Below are positions 10,078 through 19,130 of a stretch of DNA of 64,000 bases, piece by piece (within the stretch, counting starts at the first letter, position 1; each line of letters begins with the position of its first letter). The stretch comes from a virus. The notes beneath the pieces were generated by a model. That model was not told the origin of the DNA and did not search any database. It saw only the letters and a program-made list of their open reading frames with translations. The stretch covers positions 1 through 64,000 of the IMG/VR virus record IMGVR_UViG_3300032116_000147; one strand, 5' to 3'. The position numbers and the translations under genes are program-made.

Positions 10078-10761
10078 ATGAAAATCGATTTACAAATTTT
10101 AGAAGAATTAAAAAGATATAATCAAATAAATGATTATATTTTGGAACAAGAAGTAGCTTTACCACCAGCTCCTGGTGGGGATGCGGGAGCACCTGTTCCA
10201 CCACCCGCGGATGCACCTGTAGATGCTGCTGGAGCGGCTGCAACACCACCACCTCCGACACCTAATGAATCTCCGGCACCTGTTGATACGAATACTGACC
10301 CTGATGTTGAAAAGTTAGATGATGAAGGTAAGTCTGAAGAAAAGAAAGATAAAAAGGGTGAAGAAATTGAGATAACCGATTTAGTAAAATCTCAAAAAAA
10401 TATCGAAGATAAACAAGAAGAATATTTTGATAATTTATTCAAACATTTAGGTGATTTAGAAGATAAATTATCTAATATGGATAATATTTTAGATAAACTT
10501 AATGATTTAGAAAGTAAAATTGAAAAATATAGAGTTAAAACACCACAAGAAAAATTGGAATTAAGAACGCTAGATTCTGGTCCATATAATCAGAAACTTT
10601 CAGATTTTTTTGAAGATAAAGAAGATGACTTTGAAAAAACTGGAAAAAATGAATATGTTTTAACTCAAAAAGAAATTTCAGATTATTCACCGATTGACAT
10701 TAAAAAAAGCTTTAGAGATTTTGGTGATGAAAACATGGGTGATTTTGTAAACGTAAGATAA
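10078..10761 (+). CDS. Acidic protein with Pro/Ala-rich linker and coiled coil
   Basis: 227 residues, family not recognised. Residues 1-27 form a short helix, 28-74 are an almost pure Pro/Ala/Gly/Asp linker (PPAPGGDAGAPVPPP and similar), 75-115 are highly charged (DDEGKSEEKKDKKGEE), 115-170 predict a coiled coil (LGDLEDKLSNMDNILDKLND), and the tail is mixed and acidic. The linker is encoded by a locally GC-rich island (about 10150-10300) quite unlike the surrounding DNA. The architecture would fit a scaffold, head-core or tether protein, but that is only a guess. It is the last gene before a strong terminator. Confidence 0.65.
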   Translation: MKIDLQILEELKRYNQINDYILEQEVALPPAPGGDAGAPVPPPADAPVDAAGAAATPPPPTPNESPAPVDTNTDPDVEKLDDEGKSEEKKDKKGEEIEITDLVKSQKNIEDKQEEYFDNLFKHLGDLEDKLSNMDNILDKLNDLESKIEKYRVKTPQEKLELRTLDSGPYNQKLSDFFEDKEDDFEKTGKNEYVLTQKEISDYSPIDIKKSFRDFGDENMGDFVNVR

Positions 10762-10765
10762 ATAC

Positions 10766-10787
10766 ACGGTCTTCGGACCGTTTTTTT
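10766..10787 (+). terminator. Intrinsic terminator with UUCG tetraloop
   Basis: Perfect 6-bp stem ACGGTC/GACCGT closed by a TTCG tetraloop (C-UUCG-G, an unusually stable loop) and followed by six further T residues. It begins 5 bases after the stop codon at 10761 and closes the transcription unit before the gp32 promoter. Confidence 0.92.
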
Positions 10788-10798
10788 ATCTAACTCAT

Positions 10799-10827
10799 TT
10801 GACTATACTACGGCTGACACTTATAAT
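10799..10827 (+). promoter_or_regulatory. Near-consensus sigma-70-type promoter for gp32
   Basis: TTGACT at 10799-10804, a 17-base spacer, then TATAAT at 10822-10827, in the only 64-base gap between the UUCG terminator and the gp32 start. The predicted transcript starts near 10834, giving a short A/T-rich leader. A TTTG at 10798-10801 also sits 20 bases before the -10 box, as in Bacteroidota promoters. The box quality, spacing and position make this the best promoter in the window. Confidence 0.8.
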
Positions 10828-10851
10828 TAGTAAACAATTAAATTAACACAT

Positions 10852-11700
10852 ATGGCGACAAACAATTCTCTAGACGCTGTTCTTGCACAGTACGAACAAG
10901 CGACAAAAGGTGGTTCATCTTCTACCTCAATGACACAAGATGAAAGAATGAAAAAATACTTTGCAGCTATCCTTAAGGATAACGAAAAACAAGGTCAAAA
11001 AAGGTTACGTATTCTCCCTACAAAAGACGGCTCATCACCTTTCAAAGAGGTATGGTACCACGAAGTACAAATTGATGGAAAGTGGAATAAAATTTACGAC
11101 CCAGGAAAAAACGACAATGAACGTTCACCTTTGACCGAAGTTTATGAAGAACTTATGTCAACAGGTAAAGAGTCGGACAAAGAACTTGCTAAACAATATA
11201 AACCAAGAAAGTTTTATATTCTTAAAGTTGTTGACCGTGATAACGAACAAGATGGAGTTAAGTTTTGGCGTTTTAAACACAACTATAAAAACGAAGGAAT
11301 TCTTGATAAGATTATCCCAATTTTTAGAGCTAAAGGTGATATAACAGACCCTGAAAAAGGAAGAGATATTATCTTAGAATTAACTAAAGCTAAGACCCCA
11401 AAAGGTGCTACATACACAGTTATCCAAACTATTATGTATGATGACCCAACGTCGGTTCATGAAGATAAAGCGACTGCTGATTCATGGGTTAACGATGCGT
11501 TATCTTGGTCGGATGTTTATTCTAAAAAACCTGTAGAATACTTGGAAGCGATTGCAAGAGGTGAAGTACCTCGTTGGGACTCTGATGCTGGTAAATATGT
11601 TTATGGAAATTCTGAGGAATCTCTTATTTCTATCGGTGGAAACACACCAATAGTTGACCCACAAGCTGGCAACGAACCTGATGGTGATTTACCATTCTAA
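10852..11700 (+). CDS. 32: Single-stranded DNA-binding protein, gp32-like
   Basis: 282 residues. Lys/Arg- and aromatic-rich core strands (QKRLRILPTKDGSSPFKEVW, YHEVQIDGKW, RKFYILKVVD, VKFWRFKHNYK) match the OB-fold core of T4 gp32, which coats ssDNA in replication and recombination. The N-terminal about 35 residues would be the cooperativity segment. The C-terminus is acidic and ends DGDLPF, closer to bacterial SSB tails than to T4 gp32. Where T4 gp32 has its zinc-binding CPVC region, this protein reads NERSPLTEVYEEL with no Cys or His, so the zinc site appears to be lost. The gene has its own promoter and terminator, as expected for a highly expressed protein, and precedes uvsX. Confidence 0.88.
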   Translation: MATNNSLDAVLAQYEQATKGGSSSTSMTQDERMKKYFAAILKDNEKQGQKRLRILPTKDGSSPFKEVWYHEVQIDGKWNKIYDPGKNDNERSPLTEVYEELMSTGKESDKELAKQYKPRKFYILKVVDRDNEQDGVKFWRFKHNYKNEGILDKIIPIFRAKGDITDPEKGRDIILELTKAKTPKGATYTVIQTIMYDDPTSVHEDKATADSWVNDALSWSDVYSKKPVEYLEAIARGEVPRWDSDAGKYVYGNSEESLISIGGNTPIVDPQAGNEPDGDLPF

Positions 11701-11705
11701 TATTT

Positions 11706-11753
11706 AAGAGTTTGGACATCTACTTAGACAAGGTGTCCAAACTCTTATTTTTT
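11706..11753 (+). terminator. Intrinsic terminator after gp32
   Basis: Perfect 13-bp inverted repeat, AAGAGTTTGGACA at 11706-11718 and TGTCCAAACTCTT at 11734-11746, with a 15-base loop, followed by A and six T residues. It begins 5 bases after the gp32 stop codon. Confidence 0.9.
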
Positions 11754-11783
11754 AACAAATTTTTAACTAACACTTAGACATTA

Positions 11784-12773
11784 ATGGCAATTAAGAAAAA
11801 AGAAATTGGATTAGATTCTATTAAATCCAAATTTTCATCAAAAACAAAATATAAACCTGAAAGTTACTACAATTGTGGAGATGCTTTCATGGGTGCGTGT
11901 GGATTACCAGGTCCTGTTATGGGTGGTATAAACATGTTTTTAGGTCATTCTAATTCATCTAAGACGACTGCGATGATATTAGCTGCGGCTGATGCTCAGA
12001 AAAAAGGACATTTACCTGTTTTCATTATTACAGAAAAAAAATGGTCTTGGACTCACGCAGTTGAATTAGGTTTATCGGCATCTCAAAACTCTGAGGGTGA
12101 ATGGGACGGTGATTTCATTTTTAACGATAGTTTTGACTATATTGAACAAGCTACTGATTTCATTAATGAAGTATTGGACGCTCAAGAAAAAGGTGATTTA
12201 CCATATAATTTACTATTTTTGTGGGATTCTGTTGGAAGTATTCCTTGTAAAATGACATTTGAAGGTAAAGGTGGAAAAATGCACAACGCTTCTACACTTG
12301 CTGATAAGATTGGTATGGGAATACATTCAAGAATTAGTAAATCTAAAAAAGAAGAGTATCCTTATTATAACACAATGGTAGTTGTAAACCAACCTTGGGT
12401 AGATTTACCTGATAACCCATTTGGACAACCTGAAATCAAGGCAAAAGGTGGTGAAGCGTTATGGTTAGCATCTGCTTTAGTGTTCTTATTTGGAAATCAG
12501 AAAAAGGCTGGTATTAATCATATTACTGCGACAAAAAATGGTAGAACTGTTCGTTACGCAATTAGAACCAAAATCTCTATTTTGAAAAACCACGTAAATG
12601 GTTTAGGTTATAGTGATGGTAAGATTATTGCCGTACCACAGGGTTATATTTCAGATACTAAAGAGGCTTTAGAAAACTACAAGAAAGAATTCTCACAGTA
12701 TTGGAACGCTGTTTTAACAGGTACTGGTGAAATTCTTCTTGACGAAGAAGTTGTTGATGAGTCTGACATCTAA
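11784..12773 (+). CDS. uvsX: UvsX/RecA-like recombinase
   Basis: 329 residues with the RecA fold. The Walker A loop is GHSNSSKTT at residues 54-62, and Walker B is LLFLWDSV at about 143-150. A glutamate switch region (TEKKWSW) and basic loops follow, with KAKGGEALWLASALVFLF and KNGRTVRYAIRTKI further on. UvsX forms a filament on ssDNA coated by gp32 and drives strand exchange in recombination-dependent replication. The length is slightly below T4 UvsX (about 390). It sits 30 bases after the gp32 terminator with no clear promoter, and is followed by replication genes. The C-terminus is acidic (DEEVVDESDI). Confidence 0.9.
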   Translation: MAIKKKEIGLDSIKSKFSSKTKYKPESYYNCGDAFMGACGLPGPVMGGINMFLGHSNSSKTTAMILAAADAQKKGHLPVFIITEKKWSWTHAVELGLSASQNSEGEWDGDFIFNDSFDYIEQATDFINEVLDAQEKGDLPYNLLFLWDSVGSIPCKMTFEGKGGKMHNASTLADKIGMGIHSRISKSKKEEYPYYNTMVVVNQPWVDLPDNPFGQPEIKAKGGEALWLASALVFLFGNQKKAGINHITATKNGRTVRYAIRTKISILKNHVNGLGYSDGKIIAVPQGYISDTKEALENYKKEFSQYWNAVLTGTGEILLDEEVVDESDI

Positions 12774-12784
12774 AATTAAATTAA

Positions 12785-13795
12785 GTGATTAAAACACTAT
12801 TAATTGACGGTAACAATTTATTAAAAATCGGTTTTCATGGGGTAAAAGATTTCTTCCATGAAGGGAAACACGTTGGGGGTATTTGGCATTTTCTGAATAC
12901 CACCCGACGTTTTATTGAAGAACAAAACTTTGATAAAGTTGTTGTTTTTTGGGATGGTGAAGATAGTTCCTCTACTCGAAAATTAATTTATCCTCAATAC
13001 AAAGAAAATCGTAAAATTTATAAAGAAGACTTTAAGGAACAATCTTTTGCTGAACAAAAACAACGAGTTAAACAATATCTTGAAGAGATGTTTGTTAGAC
13101 AGGTTGATATTGACAATAATGAGGCGGATGATTTAATTGCTTATTACTGTAAGATATCAACAAACGAAACTATAACCATTTTTTCAGGTGATAGGGACTT
13201 AACTCAACTTATTAGTGATAATGTCTCAATCTATTCCCCAAACACAAAATTAACATATAAAAATGGTGATTTTATTAGATTATATGAAGCTGAAATACCT
13301 CATTATAATGTTATAACTTACAAAGTGTTATCTGGTGATAAATCTGATAATATTGATGGTATCTATTTTTTAGGTGAAAAAACTTTTATTAAATTATTTC
13401 CTGAAATACTTGAAAAACCGACATCTGTTTCCGATATTTTAACAAGAGCGGAAATGTTATTCGCTGAAGACAAAGAAAACAAAGTATTACAAAATTTACT
13501 CACAGGTAAAACCAAATCAGGTATCTATGGAAATGAATTTTTTGAGATTAACACAAAAATCGTGGATTTATCTAATCCGTTAATCACAGAAGAAGGAAAA
13601 GAAATTGTTGAACTTTATTATAAAGAAACATTAGACCCCGAAGGTAGAGGGTATAGAAATCTTATTCGCATGATGATGGAAGATGGATTTTTTAAATTTT
13701 TACCAAAAGGAGACGAAGCTTGGGTTAACTTTGTAAAACCATTTTTAAAACTAACAAGAAAAGAAAAGAAAAAATATCAAACAAACAAAAAATAA
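12785..13795 (+). CDS. rnh: 5'-3' exonuclease, RNase H/FEN-like
   Basis: 336 residues of the 5'-nuclease (T4 RNase H / FEN-1 / Pol I N-domain) family, which removes RNA primers and flaps on the lagging strand. Metal-binding acidic residues are visible: D8 in LIDGNN, D57 in FWDGED, E113/D115/D116 in NNEADDLIAYY, D136/D138 in FSGDRDLTQL, and D185/D188 in SGDKSDNIDGI (helix-hairpin-helix entry). YPQYKENRK is the usual basic arch motif. The start is GTG at 12785, eleven bases after uvsX; the first residues MIKTLLIDGNN leave no room for a later start. It lies between uvsX and an unknown gene that precedes the helicase. Confidence 0.9.
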   Translation: MIKTLLIDGNNLLKIGFHGVKDFFHEGKHVGGIWHFLNTTRRFIEEQNFDKVVVFWDGEDSSSTRKLIYPQYKENRKIYKEDFKEQSFAEQKQRVKQYLEEMFVRQVDIDNNEADDLIAYYCKISTNETITIFSGDRDLTQLISDNVSIYSPNTKLTYKNGDFIRLYEAEIPHYNVITYKVLSGDKSDNIDGIYFLGEKTFIKLFPEILEKPTSVSDILTRAEMLFAEDKENKVLQNLLTGKTKSGIYGNEFFEINTKIVDLSNPLITEEGKEIVELYYKETLDPEGRGYRNLIRMMMEDGFFKFLPKGDEAWVNFVKPFLKLTRKEKKKYQTNKK

Positions 13796-13798
13796 ATT

Positions 13799-14251
13799 AT
13801 GAAAGAACAAGATTTAACCAAATTAGAATTTTTGATGAAAGTGAATGACAACATCATTGTTCAAAGATTTTTCAATGTTAGGAATTATAATCCTAAAGCA
13901 AAAAATTCTGATGACCTTTATGAATATATAAAGGATTTTAAAGATGAAATGTGTCATATTTTGAAAATGAAAACTGTGGACTACATGTTACAAAATTCAT
14001 ACGAAATCATGGAAAATCCTGAGATTCTTGAAACCTCTTTTGTTGACGGACCGGAGTATTTTTCACTCATTATTAAAAATAATGATATGACAATTTGTCA
14101 TAGATTATTTGACGCAAAAATCTACCCACCTAAAATAAGATACACCGTAGACATACGTCCGCAAATAAAAAGTTTATTGTCAGATTTGACAGAGATTTTC
14201 TCGACAGAAAACTTAACATTTGCTAACTACGAAATTCCTGTAGAGGGGTAA
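13799..14251 (+). CDS. Conserved-looking protein of unknown function (150 aa)
   Basis: I do not recognise this protein. It is acidic and mixed alpha/beta: an N-terminal helix (KLEFLMKVNDNIIVQRFFNV), a second helix around DDLYEYIKDFKDEMCHIL, then a strand-rich half (YFSLIIKNNDMTICHRLF, KIRYTVDIRPQIKSLLSDL). No signal, membrane segment or catalytic motif is evident. It starts three bases after the exonuclease stop and its stop abuts a TATTTATC motif, so it belongs to the uvsX-exonuclease unit. Position between a FEN-like nuclease and the helicase suggests a replication accessory role, by context only. Confidence 0.7.
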   Translation: MKEQDLTKLEFLMKVNDNIIVQRFFNVRNYNPKAKNSDDLYEYIKDFKDEMCHILKMKTVDYMLQNSYEIMENPEILETSFVDGPEYFSLIIKNNDMTICHRLFDAKIYPPKIRYTVDIRPQIKSLLSDLTEIFSTENLTFANYEIPVEG

Positions 14252-14259
14252 TATTTATC
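14252..14259 (+). promoter_or_regulatory. TATTTATC motif upstream of the helicase gene
   Basis: TATTTATC immediately after the previous stop and 21 bases before the helicase ATG at 14281. It matches the recurrent gap motif and is a candidate promoter element. Confidence 0.35.
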
Positions 14260-14280
14260 AATTACAAGAATAAAAAAATT

Positions 14281-15663
14281 ATGGCGACAATTAAAAATTT
14301 TGACTATCTCGGTCCTACATTTCAGATTCAATTAATGAATCAGATTATTGTAGACAAAGAGTTCGGAAGGTCCATAATTGATGTAATTGAAACAAACTAT
14401 TTCGAAAATAAATACTTCAAAATTATCATGCAAATGATTAGGGAGTATTATTCAAAGTACGAGCACACACCTACTTTTGATACTTTGGAACAGATAACAA
14501 AATCTGAATTACAACAAGAATTGGCATCCAAAATCGTACTTGATACGATTACTAAAATAAAAGAAACATCTACTGAAGGTGGTCAGTTTGTTCAAGAAAA
14601 AGCTCTTAAATTTTGTAAACAACAAGAGTTACAAAAGGCAATCACAAAGGCTCAAAAAGTCATTGATGGAGGTGAATTTGAGAACTATGACACATTAGAA
14701 CAATTAATCAAAGAAGCATTACAAGTTGGGGAAAGAGAAGATGGAATGTCGGATGTATTCTCCAATCTTGATGATGTGTTAAATGAGGATTATAGACATC
14801 CAATTCCTATGGGAATACCTGGTATTGATAGATTATTGAAAGGTGGATTGGCAAAAGGTGAAATAGGTGTGATTTTAGCCCCGACAGGTGTTGGTAAATC
14901 AACGTTTTTAACTAAAATCTCAAATCACGCATATAATTTAGGTTACAATGTACTTCAAATATTTTTTGAGGACAATCCTAAAATTATCCAAAGAAAACAT
15001 TTCACATTATGGACCAAAGTTCATCCTGATGAACTATCAATCAAAAAGGATGAAGTAATGTCTAAAGTTAAAGAAATTGAGGATAAAATGGAGAACAAGT
15101 TACTTCTTCAAAAATTACCATCAGATACTTTGACAATGCTTCAGATTAAAAACATGATTCGAAAAATGATTGCGGATGGTGTTAAATTAGATATGGTTCT
15201 TTTAGATTATATTGATTGTGTGGTACCTGATAAAAATTTAGGTGACGAATGGAAATCTGAAGGTTCTGTTATGAGAGGTTTTGAAGCTATGTGTCATGAA
15301 TTAGATTTAGTTGGATGGACTGCAACACAAGGAAATAGAAGTTCTATATCTTCAGAAGTAGTTACAACTGACCAAATGGGTGGGTCAATTAAAAAGGCTC
15401 AAGTTGGTCACGTAATCATATCGGTTGCTAAAAGTTTACAACAAAAAGAAATGAAATTGGCAACAATTGCGATAACTAAATCAAGAATTGGTGATGATGG
15501 AGTTGTATTTGAGAATTGTAAATTTGATAACGGATATTTAGATATTGACACAGATAGTTCAGTTACGTTTTTAGGACTTGAGGAACAAAACGAAGAGAAA
15601 AAACGACAAAGAATTCAAGAATTATTACAAAAAAGAAAAGAAAGAGAACAACAAAATAATTAA
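14281..15663 (+). CDS. 41: Replicative DNA helicase, gp41/DnaB-like
   Basis: 460 residues. The N-terminal 150 are helical (DnaB-like collar/primase-contact region). The RecA-like motor has Walker [10 protein letters not shown] at 200-208 and Walker [10 protein letters not shown] at about 304-312, with TQGNRSS (sensor region) and an arginine-rich KSRIGDDG near the end, all in DnaB order. It unwinds the fork 5'-3' as a hexamer and partners the gp61-like primase encoded at 47630. Length is close to T4 gp41 (475). The C-terminal tail is highly charged ([20 protein letters not shown]). nrdB follows after 5 bases. Confidence 0.9.
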   Translation: MATIKNFDYLGPTFQIQLMNQIIVDKEFGRSIIDVIETNYFENKYFKIIMQMIREYYSKYEHTPTFDTLEQITKSELQQELASKIVLDTITKIKETSTEGGQFVQEKALKFCKQQELQKAITKAQKVIDGGEFENYDTLEQLIKEALQVGEREDGMSDVFSNLDDVLNEDYRHPIPMGIPGIDRLLKGGLAKGEIGVILAPTGVGKSTFLTKISNHAYNLGYNVLQIFFEDNPKIIQRKHFTLWTKVHPDELSIKKDEVMSKVKEIEDKMENKLLLQKLPSDTLTMLQIKNMIRKMIADGVKLDMVLLDYIDCVVPDKNLGDEWKSEGSVMRGFEAMCHELDLVGWTATQGNRSSISSEVVTTDQMGGSIKKAQVGHVIISVAKSLQQKEMKLATIAITKSRIGDDGVVFENCKFDNGYLDIDTDSSVTFLGLEEQNEEKKRQRIQELLQKRKEREQQNN

Positions 15664-15668
15664 TTAAT

Positions 15669-16616
15669 ATGGAGAAAATTTTAGTAGAAAACCCGAACAG
15701 GTTTGTTATCTTCCCAATAGAACATAATGATATATGGGAATATTATAAGATGCATCAAGCCGCTTTTTGGACGGCAGAAGAAATTGATTTAAGTGGTGAC
15801 CTACGTGATTGGGAAAACTTATCAGAGAATGAACAGTATTTTGTAAAAAATATTTTATCATTTTTTGCAGCGTCTGATGGTATTGTTAATGAAAATTTAG
15901 CGGAGAATTTCTACCGTGAAGTACAATATCCTGAAGCAAAATTCTTTTACGGAATCCAACTTGCTATGGAAAATATTCATTCATTAATGTATTCATTATT
16001 GATTGATACATATATTTCAAACGAACAAGAAAAACAATTATGTTTTACCGCATTGGATAATCTTCCTGCGGTTCAAAAGAAAGCTAAATGGGCTTTGGAT
16101 TGGATTGAAAACGCATCTTTTGAAGAGAGATTAGTTGCTTTCGCAGCTGTTGAAGGTATCTTCTTCTCAGGTTCATTCTGTTCAATATTTTGGTTAAAAT
16201 CTCGTGGTATTATGCAAGGTTTGTGTAATGCTAATTCATTAATCTTTAAAGATGAGAATTTACATTGTGATTTTGCGATTCATTTGTTAAACAATCATAT
16301 TGAAAACAAACCAAGTGAAAAGAGAATTAAAGAAATTCTACTTTCAGCTCTTGAAATTGAAAAAGAATTCATCACTGAATCATTACCTGTTTCTTTAATT
16401 GGTATGAACCAAAACTTAATGAAACAATATCTTGAGTTTGTTGTTGATGGTTTATTGGTAAAGTTTGGATGTAAAAAACAATTTAATGTTGAACAACCAT
16501 TTAAGTTCATGGAACAAATTGCGGTTGAAACAAAAGGTAATTTCTTCGAGTCAAGAACCGTTGAATACCAAAAAGCTAAATTGAACGAAACATTGTCCTT
16601 TACTGACGATTTCTAA
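15669..16616 (+). CDS. nrdB: Ribonucleotide reductase class Ia beta subunit
   Basis: 315 residues, the di-iron radical-generating subunit. All metal ligands are present: D70 (FFAASDG), E101 and H104 (ENIHSLMY), E162 (AAVEGIFF), E196 and H199 (DENLHC). The radical tyrosine is Y108, in the spacing of the eukaryote-like class Ia R2 family, which is also common in Bacteroidota. With NrdA it reduces NDPs to dNDPs for phage DNA synthesis. The C-terminus (ETLSFTDDF) is the usual acidic peptide that docks on NrdA. It lies 5 bases after the helicase and 20 bases before nrdA, an operon-like order. Confidence 0.95.
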   Translation: MEKILVENPNRFVIFPIEHNDIWEYYKMHQAAFWTAEEIDLSGDLRDWENLSENEQYFVKNILSFFAASDGIVNENLAENFYREVQYPEAKFFYGIQLAMENIHSLMYSLLIDTYISNEQEKQLCFTALDNLPAVQKKAKWALDWIENASFEERLVAFAAVEGIFFSGSFCSIFWLKSRGIMQGLCNANSLIFKDENLHCDFAIHLLNNHIENKPSEKRIKEILLSALEIEKEFITESLPVSLIGMNQNLMKQYLEFVVDGLLVKFGCKKQFNVEQPFKFMEQIAVETKGNFFESRTVEYQKAKLNETLSFTDDF

Positions 16617-16636
16617 TTTATTATTCTTATAGAACT

Positions 16637-19069
16637 ATGATGTCACTTAAAATTAAAAAGAGAAGTGGAGATGATGCGTCATTTAATCCACAGAAAATTT
16701 ATAACCGTATTAAAAGAGCTTCAAAAGGGTTGAGTGTCAACTCCGATGAAATCTTTATTAAAGTTATCACTTCAGTACCAACTGAAGGTATTATTACAAC
16801 AAAAGAATTAGATAAGTTAATCTATGAAATTGCGGCAGCATTTACAGGTAGTCATCATGATTACTCAAGATTGGCTTCATCAGTTGCTATTTCATCTTAT
16901 CATAAAGAAACTGACCCAAGTTTCTCAAATACTATGCATTTGTTACATGATGAAGGAATTATCAATGATAAATTAATGGAAACCATTGAGTCATACGGAC
17001 CTTCTAACATTGATGATGTTATTAATCATGATAATGATTATAACTTTGATTATTTTGCTTGGAGGTCACTTGCTGAGATGTATCTTTTGAAGTTATCGGA
17101 TGGTATAGTAGTTGAACGTCCTCAACATATGTATATGAGAGTTGCTCTTTGGGTTACTAATACATTTGAAGAGGCGGTTGAGTATTATCAAGCGTTATCA
17201 AATCAAAGAATTTCACCGGCAACACCAATTATGATTAACGCTGGAACTAAAACACCGCAATTAGCGTCTTGTGTACTTCATTATAATGATTCAGATTCTC
17301 GTGAGGGATTACTGAACACTATGAGAGACATCTCAACGTACTCATCGGACGCTGCGGGTATCGGACTATCAATGTCTAACATTCGTAGTAAAGAGAGTCG
17401 TATTTCATCTTCGGGTGGATATGCTGGTGGACTTTTAAAGTATTTGAAGATTGTTAACGAATCACTTCGTTTCTTTAATCAACAAGGACGTAGACCTGGT
17501 TCTGCGGCAATCTACTTGGAACCTTGGCATAAAGATATCATGGATTTATTGGAGATTAAAAAGAACACAGGTGCTGAAGAATTGAGAGCTCGTGATTTGT
17601 TTACAGCACTTTGGATTCCCGACAACTTTATGAGAGCGGTTAAGGATAATGATGATTGGTATTTGTTTTGTCCTAATGACATTAAAAAGGCTGGTATCAA
17701 ACCGTTACAAGAAAGTTATGGTAACGAGTATGAAGAAAATTATAAGTTGGCGGTAAACATGGGTCTTGGTAAAAAAGTTAAGGCTCAAGAAATTTGGAAT
17801 AAGATTATTGAATCACAAATTGAAACAGGTGTTCCATATCTATGTTCTAAAGATAGTGCGAACAAAAAGACAAACCATCAGAATATTGGCGTTATCAAAC
17901 AATCAAATCTTTGTAATGAAATTTATCAGTATACTGATGAAGACACAACTGCAATCTGTACTTTATCATCTATGGTGTTAAAGAACTACGTTAAAGATAA
18001 AGAGTTTGATTTTCAGGGGTTATATGAAGAAACACGTAAGGTTGTAAGAGCGTTGAACAAGGTTGTTAACATTAACAACTACTCAACTGAGAAAGGACGT
18101 AAAGGTGGATTGTATCAAAGAGCAATCGCTATTGGAACTCAAGGACTTGCAGACGTATTCTATTTAATGGATTATATTTTTACATCTGAAGAAGCTCGTA
18201 AGTTAAATAAAGAAATATTTGAAACAATTTATTTTGCGGCAATCACTGAAAGTAACAGATTGTGTATGGATGGTAAATATGAACCATACGCTTACTTTAA
18301 GGGTTCACCTATGTCAGAAGGAGTATTCCAATTTGATATGTGGGGTTTAAATAACAATGATTTATCAGGAAGATGGTCTTGGGATGTTCTAAAAGAGAAT
18401 GTTAAAAAATATGGTGTTTGTAACTCTTTATTCACGGCTCAAATGCCTGTAGCATCTTCAGCTAAGATTACAGGTTCATATGAAATGACAGAACCCGCTC
18501 ACTCGGCAATCTTTAACAGACGTGTTGTCGGTGGGGAGATTATGATTGTAAACAAATACTTAATTAACGATTTTGAAAAGATTGGTATTTGGTCTGAAGA
18601 TTTGAAAAACGAAATCATTATGAATGAAGGGTCGGTACAAGGAATTAACTTCTTGAATTATTTGGACCCTGAAGATAAAAGATATAATTTTAAAGTTAAT
18701 CGAATTGAAAGATTGATTGAAAAGTATAAAACAATTTGGGAGATTTCACAAAAATCCTTGATTGAGATGGCGGCTGACAGAGCACCATTTATTGACCAAT
18801 CACAATCAATGAATATTTATATGGGTAACCCAACTTTGTCCAAGATTTCATCATCACATTTTTATGGGTGGGAAAAAGGATTGAAAACACTTTGTTATTA
18901 TGTTAGAACAAAGGCAATTTCAACAGGAGCAAAACACTTAGCAATTGATACTTCAAAAGTTAATAAACCAAAACCAACTCCTGAACCACCAACGGTAGAT
19001 TACAGTTATATGAATTTACCAGACAAACCTGAAAATAGTAACTTTGATTGTTTTGGATGTTCTTCTTAA
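16637..19069 (+). CDS. nrdA: Ribonucleotide reductase class Ia alpha subunit
   Basis: 810 residues. Residues 1-95 form an ATP-cone (KIKKRSGDDASFNPQKIY), so dATP feedback control is likely. Active-site residues are visible: C212 (LASCVLHY), N424/C426/E428 (NLCNEI) and C441 (TAICTLSS). Substrate and phosphate loops appear in QMPVASSAKITGSYE and TEPAHSAIFNRR. The C-terminus ends DCFGCSS, the CxxC pair re-reduced by thioredoxin or glutaredoxin. Two consecutive ATGs (16637, 16640) leave the start ambiguous by one residue. A terminator follows directly. No glutaredoxin was found in the window, but a flavoprotein is the next gene. Confidence 0.95.
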   Translation: MMSLKIKKRSGDDASFNPQKIYNRIKRASKGLSVNSDEIFIKVITSVPTEGIITTKELDKLIYEIAAAFTGSHHDYSRLASSVAISSYHKETDPSFSNTMHLLHDEGIINDKLMETIESYGPSNIDDVINHDNDYNFDYFAWRSLAEMYLLKLSDGIVVERPQHMYMRVALWVTNTFEEAVEYYQALSNQRISPATPIMINAGTKTPQLASCVLHYNDSDSREGLLNTMRDISTYSSDAAGIGLSMSNIRSKESRISSSGGYAGGLLKYLKIVNESLRFFNQQGRRPGSAAIYLEPWHKDIMDLLEIKKNTGAEELRARDLFTALWIPDNFMRAVKDNDDWYLFCPNDIKKAGIKPLQESYGNEYEENYKLAVNMGLGKKVKAQEIWNKIIESQIETGVPYLCSKDSANKKTNHQNIGVIKQSNLCNEIYQYTDEDTTAICTLSSMVLKNYVKDKEFDFQGLYEETRKVVRALNKVVNINNYSTEKGRKGGLYQRAIAIGTQGLADVFYLMDYIFTSEEARKLNKEIFETIYFAAITESNRLCMDGKYEPYAYFKGSPMSEGVFQFDMWGLNNNDLSGRWSWDVLKENVKKYGVCNSLFTAQMPVASSAKITGSYEMTEPAHSAIFNRRVVGGEIMIVNKYLINDFEKIGIWSEDLKNEIIMNEGSVQGINFLNYLDPEDKRYNFKVNRIERLIEKYKTIWEISQKSLIEMAADRAPFIDQSQSMNIYMGNPTLSKISSSHFYGWEKGLKTLCYYVRTKAISTGAKHLAIDTSKVNKPKPTPEPPTVDYSYMNLPDKPENSNFDCFGCSS

Positions 19070-19084
19070 AAAATCCGATGTGTT

Positions 19085-19108
19085 ATCCCGAGCTAGGTCG
19101 GGATTTTT
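19085..19108 (+). terminator. Intrinsic terminator after nrdA
   Basis: Perfect 7-bp stem ATCCCGA/TCGGGAT with a 6-base loop (GCTAGG) and a T-rich tail, beginning 15 bases after the nrdA stop codon. Confidence 0.88.
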
Positions 19109-19119
19109 ATTTTAACAAG

Positions 19120-19127
19120 TATTTATC
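19120..19127 (+). promoter_or_regulatory. TATTTATC motif 3 bases from the flavoprotein start
   Basis: TATTTATC ends three bases before ATG 19131, just after the nrdA terminator. If it works as a -10-like box, the transcript would begin at or beside the start codon, so a leaderless message is implied; otherwise the start is later than annotated. Confidence 0.4.
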
Positions 19128-19130
19128 TAT

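Noticed and set aside
9962-10261. Minus-strand 99-codon frame across two small genes
   Set aside because: It is antisense to two well-packed plus-strand genes, and its composition is the reverse of the Pro/Ala linker; no start context or family.
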